A stretch of DNA of 64,000 nt from Saprospiraceae bacterium (GTDB lineage: Bacteria > Bacteroidota > Bacteroidia > Chitinophagales > Saprospiraceae): contig JADKBO010000017.1 of assembly GCA_016715105.1 (NCBI GenBank), positions 1-64,000 of the forward strand, read 5' to 3'. Below the pieces are notes generated by a model. The model worked only from the letters and a program-made list of their open reading frames with translations. It made no database searches and was not told where the DNA came from. Below, piece after piece: positions 1 through 8,615 of this stretch (the stretch's first letter is position 1; every line of letters starts with the position of its first letter). Both the position numbers and the translations under genes were made by a program.

Positions 1-97
1 AAAGAACACTGATCGCAGTCGATGGATATTTTCTGTCCATTTATTAGATCAAGTTTACTTCAAAAAGATTAGTTTTACGGGTTAAAAAGCAGGTCAA

Positions 98-853
98 TTG
101 GCAAAAATAAAGGAAAAATTAGTCATCGTTTCTTACCACAATACAACGCCTTTTATGGCTGGGCTGAATGATGAAAAATACCAGGACTTATTCGATATCG
201 TATTGGCGACGCCTTCCAATTGTGCGAGGCTTTATCAAGAAGGACAGGCTGATTTGGCCTTGGTTCCTGTTGGTGCTTTGCCAGATCTACAGGCTTTTGA
301 GGTAATCACTGATTATTGCATTGGTTGCAATGGTAAAGTATACTCGGTGGCCATGTTTTCCAATCAACCGATCGAAGAGTGCACACACATTTATATGGAT
401 ATGGATTCTTTGACGAGTGTGAAACTTGCCCGTATCGTTTTGGAGGAGCACTTTAAACTTGACCTCACAGAAATTTCTGGCATTCCGAAGGGCAAGAAAG
501 ACGAAGCAAAAGCGGCTTATCTTATGATTGGAGATAAAGTTTTTGAAAATGAATCTGACTTTGCGTATAAATATGACTTAGGTGAACTTTGGAAAGCAAT
601 GACTGGTTTGCCTTTTGCATTTGCTGTATGGATCAGAAGGATTGGTTCCAACGAAAATGTTGAGCCATTATTGAATGAAATATTTGAACATGGTTTGTCT
701 TTATGTCAAAATGATACCGATACTTTTACTTGGGAAAAGATGACATTGAAGGAATATCTCACCGATTATATTTCTTTTGATTTTAACGCAGAGAAGAAAC
801 AAGCAAAAGCGTTGTTTTTATCTAAGGTAGCAGCATTGGAGCTTATTTCATAG
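98..853 (+). CDS. mqnA: MqnA, chorismate dehydratase of the futalosine menaquinone pathway
   Basis: 251 residues, near the usual MqnA length of about 270. The protein looks like the periplasmic-binding-protein-like MqnA/MqnD fold: an early strand with SYHNTTPFM (residues 12-20), followed by the segment around 37-62 with the pattern ATPSNCARLYQEGQADLALVP, which is the typical MqnA 'leads to a binding pocket' region. MqnA converts chorismate to 3-[(1-carboxyvinyl)oxy]benzoate, the first committed step of futalosine-dependent menaquinone synthesis, in the cytoplasm. The start is TTG; no in-frame ATG lies nearby upstream. It stands alone on the plus strand and faces the convergent Na/Pi cotransporter gene. 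The family assignment is by sequence pattern and is fairly firm. Confidence 0.88.
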   Translation: MAKIKEKLVIVSYHNTTPFMAGLNDEKYQDLFDIVLATPSNCARLYQEGQADLALVPVGALPDLQAFEVITDYCIGCNGKVYSVAMFSNQPIEECTHIYMDMDSLTSVKLARIVLEEHFKLDLTEISGIPKGKKDEAKAAYLMIGDKVFENESDFAYKYDLGELWKAMTGLPFAFAVWIRRIGSNENVEPLLNEIFEHGLSLCQNDTDTFTWEKMTLKEYLTDYISFDFNAEKKQAKALFLSKVAALELIS

Positions 854-886
854 AGAAGGAATTCAACAAAAGGAAACAAATTTCAC

Positions 887-2581
887 TTAAATTTCACCCT
901 TGGCATTTTCATTGATTGAAAGGATATTGGAACCAATTTTTTCCAACGAATTGGCCATAAATTCAAAGATCAAAGTACCCTTCAGGTTGAAATCATTGTC
1001 TTGATCGGAGGAATTGAATTCTTCGAAACTTTGAGTAAGGTCTCTTTGTAATTCTTTGATTTCATTTTGAATTTCCTTGGCTTCATCCAATGTCACGTCT
1101 TTCAAGTCTTTGGAAATATTGGCAATCAAATTTTTGAAAGCCTTTTCCACCAAATTGAGCATAAGGTTGAGTTTGGTGCGTTGGTAAGGAGAAAACCAGG
1201 TCCTATCCTTCCGTTTTCTTTCTATTTCAAGCGTCATTTGGTAATAGATATCGCCAATTTTTTCTAAATCATTGCAAACCTTGATGAATGAACGCAATTT
1301 GATACTGGTTTCCACGGTCATTTCTTGTTCAGCCAAGGTCGTTGCGTACTCAACTAATTCGATTTCCATTTTGTCGGTGATCCCTTCGTATTTGATCAAC
1401 TTCGCTGTGAATTCATCTTGTTTTTTGGGTTCGTAATTGTTGATTAAGGAACGTAAAAAACCATTCATACGTGAAGTAACTTCTGTAAAGTGTGCAACCT
1501 CTTTGTGTAATTCTACGATGGCAAGTTCTGGAGTTCTGTAAGAAGCTCTTATAAATCTGAGTTTTGGTACTTCATCTTCCGTTAATCTAACCCTCAAGGT
1601 GGAAGTGGCCAGTTTCACTAAAAAACCGGAAAAACTGATTTGGACCAATGTGTTGAGGCAATTGAAACTGGTGTGGAATAGAGAGAGTGCGTATGCTCTT
1701 GCCTCCGCTTGAACAAAAGCATCTCCTTGGTGAAACCATTGGTCACAGAGTTTTGAAATAAATGGCAAGAAATAGGGCATGAGCAGCAGCATCCACAAAA
1801 CACCCAAAATGTTGAATATGGAATGCACCCTTGCTGTAATGCGAGCATTGAAATTACCAACCAATGCAGCGAGTTCTGCAGTAACGGTTGTTCCAATATT
1901 TTCTCCCAAAACCATGGCTGCCCCCAATTCGAATGGTAGCCATCCTTGCATACACATAGTGATGGTCAAAGCGATTGCAGCACTGGATGATTGAATGATG
2001 GCTGTGATGAACCCACCAATCATGACGTAGGCCAATATGGATAAAAATCCCGTTCCTGAATATTGTCTCAACCAAGCAAATAAAGTTGCATTTTGATTGA
2101 CGTCGGGAATACTTTGACGCAAGTAATAAAGGCCCATAAAAAGCAAAGAAAAGCCGATGATGAATTCTCCCCAATATCTGGACTTGCCTTTGTTACGGAG
2201 GAGTAAAGGAACGCCTATTACTAAAAGTGGTAAAACCAAACTACTCAAAGCTATTTTGTAGCCAATGCCACTCACGATCCATGCTGTAATGGTAGTGCCA
2301 ATGTTGGCGCCCATGATAAGACCTACTGATTCTAGTGGAGTAATGATGCCAGCATTTACAAAACTGACGGTCATCACAGTCGTAGCGGAGGAGGATTGAA
2401 TTACACTGGTTGTGAGCAGACCAGTCATTACGCCACGAAATTTACTGCTTGTTACTTTGTTGAGGGTATTTCTGAGTTGCACACCCGCTGCTCGCTGGAT
2501 GCCATCACTCATCACTTTCATGCCATAAATAAAAAGCATGAGTGATCCCGCAACCTGAAATATTAAAAAGACTACTTCCAA
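887..2581 (-). CDS. Na+/phosphate cotransporter (NptA/PNaS family) with PhoU-like tail
   Basis: 564 residues. The N-terminal two thirds is hydrophobic and carries the inverted pair of QSSSA motifs diagnostic of the Na/Pi-II family (QSSSATT at 62-68 and QSSSAA at about 197-202), each next to a GANIGTT/GENIGTT segment. Residues from about 340 to the end are hydrophilic, helical and PhoU-like, a common fusion in bacterial members. Expected role: sodium-coupled phosphate uptake (or export) at the inner membrane, with the PhoU-like part as regulator. It begins with ATG and lies 34 bases downstream of a possible 31-residue small ORF on the same strand. Confidence 0.9.
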   Translation of the reverse strand: MEVVFLIFQVAGSLMLFIYGMKVMSDGIQRAAGVQLRNTLNKVTSSKFRGVMTGLLTTSVIQSSSATTVMTVSFVNAGIITPLESVGLIMGANIGTTITAWIVSGIGYKIALSSLVLPLLVIGVPLLLRNKGKSRYWGEFIIGFSLLFMGLYYLRQSIPDVNQNATLFAWLRQYSGTGFLSILAYVMIGGFITAIIQSSSAAIALTITMCMQGWLPFELGAAMVLGENIGTTVTAELAALVGNFNARITARVHSIFNILGVLWMLLLMPYFLPFISKLCDQWFHQGDAFVQAEARAYALSLFHTSFNCLNTLVQISFSGFLVKLATSTLRVRLTEDEVPKLRFIRASYRTPELAIVELHKEVAHFTEVTSRMNGFLRSLINNYEPKKQDEFTAKLIKYEGITDKMEIELVEYATTLAEQEMTVETSIKLRSFIKVCNDLEKIGDIYYQMTLEIERKRKDRTWFSPYQRTKLNLMLNLVEKAFKNLIANISKDLKDVTLDEAKEIQNEIKELQRDLTQSFEEFNSSDQDNDFNLKGTLIFEFMANSLEKIGSNILSINENAKGEI

Positions 2582-2615
2582 TGGTACTTTGCTAAGAAAG
2601 CAAAGCTAAGTAATT

Positions 2616-2711
2616 CTATCCTTTGAAGAAAGAAATGATTCCCTTAATACAACTAAACGGCATGATGATCAATAACAACATGGTGATACTCAAAATAATT
2701 TTCCTATCCAT
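2616..2711 (-). CDS. Possible small hydrophobic peptide (31 residues)
   Basis: ATG at 2711 gives 31 residues starting MDRKIILSITMLLLIIMPFS, then Cys and IKGIISFFKG. It has a basic N-terminus, one hydrophobic helix and a Cys after MPFS, so it could be a single-pass membrane peptide or a minimal lipoprotein. It sits directly upstream of the Na/Pi cotransporter on the same strand with a 34-base gap, and an AAAGGA purine stretch lies just before the ATG. I do not recognise a family; a chance ORF in leader DNA is a real alternative. Confidence 0.3.
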   Translation of the reverse strand: MDRKIILSITMLLLIIMPFSCIKGIISFFKG

Positions 2712-2816
2712 TCCTTTATCTTTTATATCTCACAAAATTCGGGACGTATTATAAATACAAAGGAAAGTCCGTGTTAACTATGTGTAAATCGCGTGTAAAC
2801 ACATTGATAATAAACG

Positions 2817-3833
2817 TTATGTGAATGTTGTAAGCGCCTTTTTGATGTCGTCTATGGCGTCAAGTGGCACATCGAGGTGGAAAACGAATCTGATCATGTT
2901 TTTACCAAATGCCGTTGCCAACACTCCATTTTGTTTTAAATGGTCTAAAAACTGTTGTCCAGTATGGGCTTCATCAATGGTGAAAATCACAATATTGGTC
3001 TGTACTGGTTTGATCTCTTTAACATAAGTTAAGGTTTCTAAAAATGCACCGATTTCTTTGGCCTTATCATTGTCCTCTTTGAGTCTCTGAACATGATGGT
3101 CTAATGCATAATTTCCAGCTGCTGCTAGTAAACCAACTTGACGCATGCCTCCGCCTAAAGCCTTTCTGATTCTCCTCGCCTTGGTTATGTTTGCCTTTGA
3201 GCTGATCAATAAAGAGCCAACTGGAGCACCCAAACCTTTTGACAAACAGGTAGAAATCGTATCAAAGTATTGGCCCAACTGATCAGGTTTATCTCCCGTT
3301 TCTACCAATACGTTGAAAATCCTGGCACCATCTAAGTGAATTTTGAGTCCATTTGCTCTGGCGGTTTTACTCAATGTTGCCATTTCATCAAGTGTGTAAT
3401 AAATGCCCCCTGCCCTATTGCACGAATTTTCTATTCCTACCATGGACGTATGAGGCAACCAATCTACCAATGGTTTGATGTTGTCTGTGATGTCCGAAGG
3501 TGATAATTTTCCTGTTAAAGTAGGTATGGGACTCATTACCGTCTGGCTGATCATGGCGTACGCAGCGGTCTCATAATAATAGATATGGCTCGTGCGATCA
3601 CAGATGATTTCTTCCAACGGTTGCGTATTGAGCTTGATGGCAATTTGATTGGCCATTGTTCCCGATGAGCAAAAAAGGGCCGCTTCTTTTCCAAAAAGAC
3701 TTGCGACCTTTTCTTCCAAGGCATTGACCGTGGGGTCTTCTCCAAAAACATCATCTCCTACCTCTGCTGCCATCATTGCTTCTAGCATGGCTTTGGTAGG
3801 TTTTGTCACTGTATCACTGATAAGATTGATCAT
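2817..3833 (-). CDS. ltaE: Low-specificity threonine aldolase
   Basis: 338 residues from the ATG at 3833, the normal length for this fold-type I PLP enzyme. Visible marks are the N-terminal SDTVTKPT, CSSGTMAN near 55-62 (cofactor phosphate site), HLDGAR at 166-171 (Asp to the pyridine nitrogen) and the Schiff-base lysine K199 in STCLSKGLGAPVGS. It cleaves L-threonine or allo-threonine to glycine and acetaldehyde. An upstream in-frame TTG at 3845 would overlap the original stop of the neighbouring alanine dehydrogenase frame; the ATG at 3833 matches family N-termini better. Same strand as, and directly downstream of, alanine dehydrogenase, so probably cotranscribed with it. Confidence 0.9.
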   Translation of the reverse strand: MINLISDTVTKPTKAMLEAMMAAEVGDDVFGEDPTVNALEEKVASLFGKEAALFCSSGTMANQIAIKLNTQPLEEIICDRTSHIYYYETAAYAMISQTVMSPIPTLTGKLSPSDITDNIKPLVDWLPHTSMVGIENSCNRAGGIYYTLDEMATLSKTARANGLKIHLDGARIFNVLVETGDKPDQLGQYFDTISTCLSKGLGAPVGSLLISSKANITKARRIRKALGGGMRQVGLLAAAGNYALDHHVQRLKEDNDKAKEIGAFLETLTYVKEIKPVQTNIVIFTIDEAHTGQQFLDHLKQNGVLATAFGKNMIRFVFHLDVPLDAIDDIKKALTTFT

Positions 3834-3841
3834 AGTATTTA

Positions 3842-4957
3842 TCAACTCAATACGTCAAGTACAGCAGTATATCTCATTTTGAAAACATCGGCTACGGCTT
3901 CATAAACTATTTTTCCTTTCACGATGTTGAGGCCTTCTCTCAAATCTTTGTTATCGATACACGCTTTTTTCCAACCTTTATTAGCCAATTCAAGTGCGAA
4001 AGGCAAGGTCGCATTGGTCAATGCAATGGTAGAAGTATAAGGAACTGCTCACGGCATATTGGCCACACAATAGTGTATGATATCATCGATCACATAAGTT
4101 GGATCTTCGTGGGTGGTAGGTTTACACGTTTCGATGCAGCCTCCTTGATCGACTGCGACGTCAACCAAAACCGTACCGGGACGCATTTCTTTGAGCATTT
4201 CTCTTGTGATGAGATGTGGCGCTTTTGCACCAGGTATAAGTACCGCACCAACGATCAAATCATGATCCCCTATCAAACGTCTAATGTTGTATTCATTGGA
4301 ATAAATAGTGCTCACATTTGCGGGCATAATCTCACTCAAGTATCTGAGCCTTTTGAGACTGACATCCATGATGGTCACATCCGCACCCAAACCTGCCGCC
4401 ATTTTTGCTGCATGCGTGCCTACAATACCGCCTCCAAGCACCAAAACTTTACCTGGCTGCACACCAGGAACTCCACCAAGCAAAACACCTCTACCTCCCA
4501 TCGGTTTCTCCAAATATTTTGCACCCTCTTGAATAGCCATTCTGCCAGCCACTTCACTCATGGGGACAAGTAAGGGCAAACTTCCATCAGGTGAGGTTAC
4601 AGTTTCATATGCCAAACACACAGCCTTTTGTTTCACCATGGCCTCAACGAGCGGTTGATACGATGCGAAGTGAAAATAGGTAAACAACAGTTGATCTTCT
4701 TTGATCAAGTCATATTCTGAAGCGATGGGCTCCTTTACCTTCATGATCATTTCAGCGCTGTTGTAAACAGCTGCAATATCTGGTAAAATTTGTGCACCAG
4801 CTTTTACATACTCTTCATTAGGAAAGCCACTGCCAGCGCCTGCTTGGTCCTGAACAAAGACTTCATGCCCTCTTTTTTTGAATTCTACTACACCTGCAGG
4901 AGTAAGCGCAACCCTGTTTTCACTGGGTTTGATCTCTTTTGGAACACCAATTATCAT
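3842..4957 (-). pseudogene. ald: Alanine dehydrogenase interrupted by an in-frame TGA at codon 303
   Basis: Read through the stop, the frame is 371 codons, exactly the standard Ald length. K75 and H96 (substrate binding and catalysis), the Rossmann motif LGGGIVG (174-180) and D270 are all at canonical positions. After NMP (300-302) the codon is TGA at 4049-4051, where the family has Gly or Ala (NMPGAVP/NMPAAVP). The same frame then continues without error for 68 codons (AVPYTSTIALTNATLP, ANKGWKKA) to its natural TGA at 3842-3844. A single G-to-T change of GGA explains it. Without the last 69 residues the protein would lose part of the catalytic domain. Ald oxidises L-alanine to pyruvate and ammonium with NAD; the Na+/alanine symporter upstream fits this role. 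Confidence 0.9.
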
Positions 4958-5089
4958 GGTTTTAATAACATTATTTGGTTAAGAATTATATTTCATTTAT
5001 TTGATCCTTGTTTGCATATCTGGACCACAACCTAAACGAATTTTTAAATTTTTATTTTACCTTTTTGAGGATGATCTTCATTATCAAAA

Positions 5090-6739
5090 TTAATCATCCG
5101 TTTTTACATCAAAATAAGTTTTTTCACCGATGGCCTTCAAATATCGATTTATTTCTTTCTTCACTTCACCAGCAAGGAAAAATAAACCAATCATATTGGG
5201 AAATACCATTCCTAAAATCATGGCATCAGAAAAATTGAATACAGCCTGCATTGAGGATGCACTACCTACTACCACCATGATGAGAAATAATACTTTGTAA
5301 GTCAAGTCAGCTGATCTGCTTTTGCCAAATAAGTATTTCCATGCCTGTAAACCATAATATGACCAAGAAATCATGGTCGAAACTGCAAATAAGACAATGG
5401 CAATTGTGAGGACAATCGGAAACCATGATATGGAATGCGCAAAAGCATCGGAAGTAAGGTCTACTCCACCAACAATTCTGCCACCTTCATTCATCATTAC
5501 GTTACCAGCTCCATCTCCGCCATAAGCAAAAAATCCATTGAAGTTATAAAGAACGATAACCAATGCTGTCAAGGTACAAATCACAACAGTATCAATGAAA
5601 GGCTCCAATAAAGCAACTATACCCTCAGAAGCAGGAAATTTTGTTTTTACTGCACTGTGAGCGATGGAAGCAGAACCGGCACCAGCTTCATTGGAAAAAA
5701 CAGCCCTTCTGAAACCTTGTACCAAAACCCCAAAAAATCCACCCACTGCAGCATCTGAAGAAAACGCACTTTTCATAATGAGTGCAATTGCATCGTCTAA
5801 TAGTCCAAAATTCATAAAGACGATAATCAAACAGGCTAGAATATAAATTACTGCCATAAGTGGCACCAACTTTTCTGTAACGGTTGCAATTCTTTTGATA
5901 CCACCAATGATCACAATTCCTACAATGATTGCCAAAACAAATCCTAAAATTGCACCTATGGCTGGCGTGCCAGTAAGCCCAAATAAGGATACCATTTGTT
6001 GCACAGCTTGGTTTGCTTGTGCTGCGTTGCCACCACCAAAAGAGCCACCAATACATAGAATGGCAAACATTACAGCCAGGAATTTACCTACTTTTTTATA
6101 TCCCTTTTCTTCAAAACCTTTAGTCAAATAATACATGGGGCCTCCAAAAACCGTTCCGTCGGGTCCAATATCCCTGTACTTCACACCTAAAGTACACTCA
6201 ACAAATTTGGTTGACATACCTAGCAAGCCGCAAACGATCATCCAAAATGTAGCACCTGGTCCTCCTATGGCAATCGCTATTGCTACTCCTGCAATGTTAC
6301 CTAAACCTACTGTACCAGAAACTGCAGTGGCTAAAGCTTGAAAATGACTTACTTCACCATGTTTGCTTTCATCTCTGATGGTGTCTACGATGTCACCATC
6401 TACTACATTTACATTTGAATTCCCGTCTGCATCACCAGCCATCTCTATGGCATCATATTTTCCGCTTACCACCCTGAGGGCCAAGCCAAATCTTCTTATA
6501 TTGACAAATGAGAAATAAAGTGTAAAGTAAGCAGCTCCAAAAACCAGCAAGGCAACTACGATTGGTACATTCGTTCCAGGTATATTATAGAAAACAATAC
6601 CTGCAAATGCATTTGAAACTGGTGTAAACTTTTCATCTATCCAAGCATCTAGGCCAGCTCCCTGAGCCTGACTTAAGATAGGAAATAAAGTAGCCGAGAT
6701 AAAAAGAAATAGACTTTTAATTGATTTTGTTAGAATCAT
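5090..6739 (-). CDS. Sodium:alanine/glycine symporter (AGCS family)
   Basis: 549 residues. A cleavable-looking N-terminal signal (MILTKSIKSLFLFISATLFP, then ILSQAQG) precedes about eleven membrane helices. AGCS hallmarks are visible: FQALATAVSGTVGLGNIAGV early in the membrane core, the FEE/GxMYYLTKGFEEKG region, and VFSNEAGAGSASIAHSA in the second half. It should import alanine or glycine with Na+ across the inner membrane. It lies 132 bases upstream of ald on the same strand, so uptake, deamination (Ald) and threonine cleavage (LtaE) genes sit together. The long N-terminal extension is common in Bacteroidota members. Confidence 0.92.
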   Translation of the reverse strand: MILTKSIKSLFLFISATLFPILSQAQGAGLDAWIDEKFTPVSNAFAGIVFYNIPGTNVPIVVALLVFGAAYFTLYFSFVNIRRFGLALRVVSGKYDAIEMAGDADGNSNVNVVDGDIVDTIRDESKHGEVSHFQALATAVSGTVGLGNIAGVAIAIAIGGPGATFWMIVCGLLGMSTKFVECTLGVKYRDIGPDGTVFGGPMYYLTKGFEEKGYKKVGKFLAVMFAILCIGGSFGGGNAAQANQAVQQMVSLFGLTGTPAIGAILGFVLAIIVGIVIIGGIKRIATVTEKLVPLMAVIYILACLIIVFMNFGLLDDAIALIMKSAFSSDAAVGGFFGVLVQGFRRAVFSNEAGAGSASIAHSAVKTKFPASEGIVALLEPFIDTVVICTLTALVIVLYNFNGFFAYGGDGAGNVMMNEGGRIVGGVDLTSDAFAHSISWFPIVLTIAIVLFAVSTMISWSYYGLQAWKYLFGKSRSADLTYKVLFLIMVVVGSASSMQAVFNFSDAMILGMVFPNMIGLFFLAGEVKKEINRYLKAIGEKTYFDVKTDD

Positions 6740-6919
6740 GGTGTTTGTTTCATTGGTTAGTAAATATGATTAGCCCTAAGAGCAGTGGGATGACTACAAC
6801 ATTGGGTACACAATGATAAATAAAAATGTTTAAATGAATACAAAATTTAGAAAATACGTAAAAAGTATGGCTTCAACTTAGACTCTTGTTAGATTTTGAA
6901 TTATTACTTTTTAAAATAT

Positions 6920-7306
6920 TCAGCCCACATCTTTGACTCTCCAAGGCGGATTTAGCCGATTTTCACCTGCATGGTAAAGGATCAATTGATTACCATCTGG
7001 ATCCTTGAGTCTTACTTCTTTCCATAACCATGGTTGATCCGTCGGTTGATCTTCGAATGTGATTCCTACCTTCATAAATTCATCTACTTGTTTTTCTAAA
7101 TCATCACATTCAAAGTAAATCCAAACACCATCGCCTTGTGGTAAATGTTTCACTTGATGAACTGAAAATGTTGTATGACCGTCTGGACAAAGAAATCTCA
7201 AATAATGAGGTAGTGATTTTACAATGAGTTTGAAACCCAGTTTTTGGTAAAAATCCATGCTGACAACCAAATCCAAGGAAGGAACAGTTATTTGGTTGAG
7301 TATCAT
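6920..7306 (-). CDS. VOC-family (glyoxalase/dioxygenase-like) protein
   Basis: 128 residues with the paired beta-alpha-beta-beta-beta pattern of the vicinal oxygen chelate fold: an opening VPSLDLVVSMDFYQKLGF, a central WIYFECDDLEKQVDEF and a closing RLKDPDGNQLILYHAG. The family includes glyoxalase I, dioxygenases and bleomycin-binding proteins; the substrate cannot be read from the sequence. It is the last gene of the efflux operon, starting 9 bases after the TolC-like stop, which suggests but does not prove a role in detoxification. Confidence 0.8.
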   Translation of the reverse strand: MILNQITVPSLDLVVSMDFYQKLGFKLIVKSLPHYLRFLCPDGHTTFSVHQVKHLPQGDGVWIYFECDDLEKQVDEFMKVGITFEDQPTDQPWLWKEVRLKDPDGNQLILYHAGENRLNPPWRVKDVG

Positions 7307-7315
7307 AACATCTTT

Positions 7316-8608
7316 TTATTTAGAAATCCTTTCAATTTCTAATTCTGCAAACCTCACATCATAGTAAGCATCTACGTAGCGATTTAACGCAGCATCGTAT
7401 CTTTGCTGAGCCTCATTGAGATCAAGGATAGTAGAACCTCCTAACCTAAATTTTTCCAAAGATATTTGAAGGTTTTCTTCAGCAATCGTTTTATTTGTTT
7501 CTTCTACTTCCAGCAACCTTTTCGCTGCACCGAGTTGATTGACAGCTACGCTGATCTCTGATTTGATGCTGGAAATAGTAGCTTCTTTTTGTCGGGCTAT
7601 GATGTCACTCCTGAAAGATGCAATATCAGTCTGTCTACGGTTTTGATGTCCATCATAAATATTCCATGTAGAAGTTACACCAACTGACAGACCCAAGTTT
7701 TGATTTAACAAAATGAGACCGGCATTGGTATTACTCAAACTGTAACCAAAAGCAGTATTTAAGGCAATGGTAGGTAATCGGGCGCCTTGAAGCTCCTTTA
7801 CTCTCAGGTCATTGATTATTAAGTCTTTATCAATCAATTTTAAAGCCTCATCGTTTTCTAAGGCCATTTTTAATAACCCGTCTTTAGCAGTTTCATCCAA
7901 TTTTGGAACTACTGCTTCCGTATCAAACAGATCATCAGCCTCTCTTCCCAATAGTAAATTAAATACTACTTTTTGATTATCTAATATGATTTGGGCAGTT
8001 TGTATGGCGGCTATCTGCGCATTCAAATCATTTTGAGATTGCAAATAATCCAGCTTTGAGCCACGACCAATCTGCCAACGTTCTTGAGTAATTTTTACTC
8101 TTTCTTCATAGTATTTGATGATTGTTTGCAAATAACTGATCGCATCTTTTTGTTTGGCCATCGAATAATATGCCACCGAGACCTGATATTCCAACAAGTC
8201 TTCCGTGTCTTTTACAGAAAGTAAACTTTTATCGCTCTGTGCCTGCAAAATACTATATCTGGTCTTGCCTCTGCTACCATCAAACAACGTCCAGCTGAGC
8301 GCCACATTGGTATTTGGCGCTACGGATCTACCAAATCTATTGATATTTCTACCATCAAAAAAACTCTGATTGACATTGTTGAAGGATGAACCTAAGTTTA
8401 CGTTCCAATCAACTCTAGGCGTCATTCCCGCATTGCCTTTGTAAACTTGCATTTGATCTAGCGCTGCAGTCATTCTACTGATTTCCAGGCCGTCATTTGC
8501 TTTTTTGGCAAGCGTGATGGCTTCTTGAAGGGTTAAAACTGCTTGCCCGAAAGTAAAAATACAGCTTCCAAAAAGCAGCAATAAACTCAATATGTTTCTC
8601 CTCATCAT
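7316..8608 (-). CDS. TolC-family outer-membrane efflux channel
   Basis: 430 residues from ATG 8608. A frame extension up to 8653 exists but would overlap the RND gene; MMRRNILSLLLLFGSCIFTFG is a clear signal peptide and fixes the start just after the RND stop at 8616. The mature part begins with LTLQEAITLAKKANDGLEIS, the usual first helix of the outer-membrane factor family, and has two duplicated halves of long amphipathic helices with conserved TLFDGS and TWNIYDGHQNRRQ segments. It should form the trimeric outer-membrane exit duct for the RND pump encoded upstream in the same operon. Confidence 0.92.
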   Translation of the reverse strand: MMRRNILSLLLLFGSCIFTFGQAVLTLQEAITLAKKANDGLEISRMTAALDQMQVYKGNAGMTPRVDWNVNLGSSFNNVNQSFFDGRNINRFGRSVAPNTNVALSWTLFDGSRGKTRYSILQAQSDKSLLSVKDTEDLLEYQVSVAYYSMAKQKDAISYLQTIIKYYEERVKITQERWQIGRGSKLDYLQSQNDLNAQIAAIQTAQIILDNQKVVFNLLLGREADDLFDTEAVVPKLDETAKDGLLKMALENDEALKLIDKDLIINDLRVKELQGARLPTIALNTAFGYSLSNTNAGLILLNQNLGLSVGVTSTWNIYDGHQNRRQTDIASFRSDIIARQKEATISSIKSEISVAVNQLGAAKRLLEVEETNKTIAEENLQISLEKFRLGGSTILDLNEAQQRYDAALNRYVDAYYDVRFAELEIERISK

Positions 8609-8615
8609 ACTACTA

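Noticed and set aside
1..97. C-terminal end of an upstream gene
   Set aside because: One frame stays open to a TAA at 83-85 (27 codons) but shows no recognisable family, so it cannot be supported.
4049..4051. TGA recoded as Gly (as in SR1/Gracilibacteria code 25) or selenocysteine in ald
   Set aside because: TGA ends several intact genes in the window, no SECIS-like element was seen, and the phylum uses the standard code.
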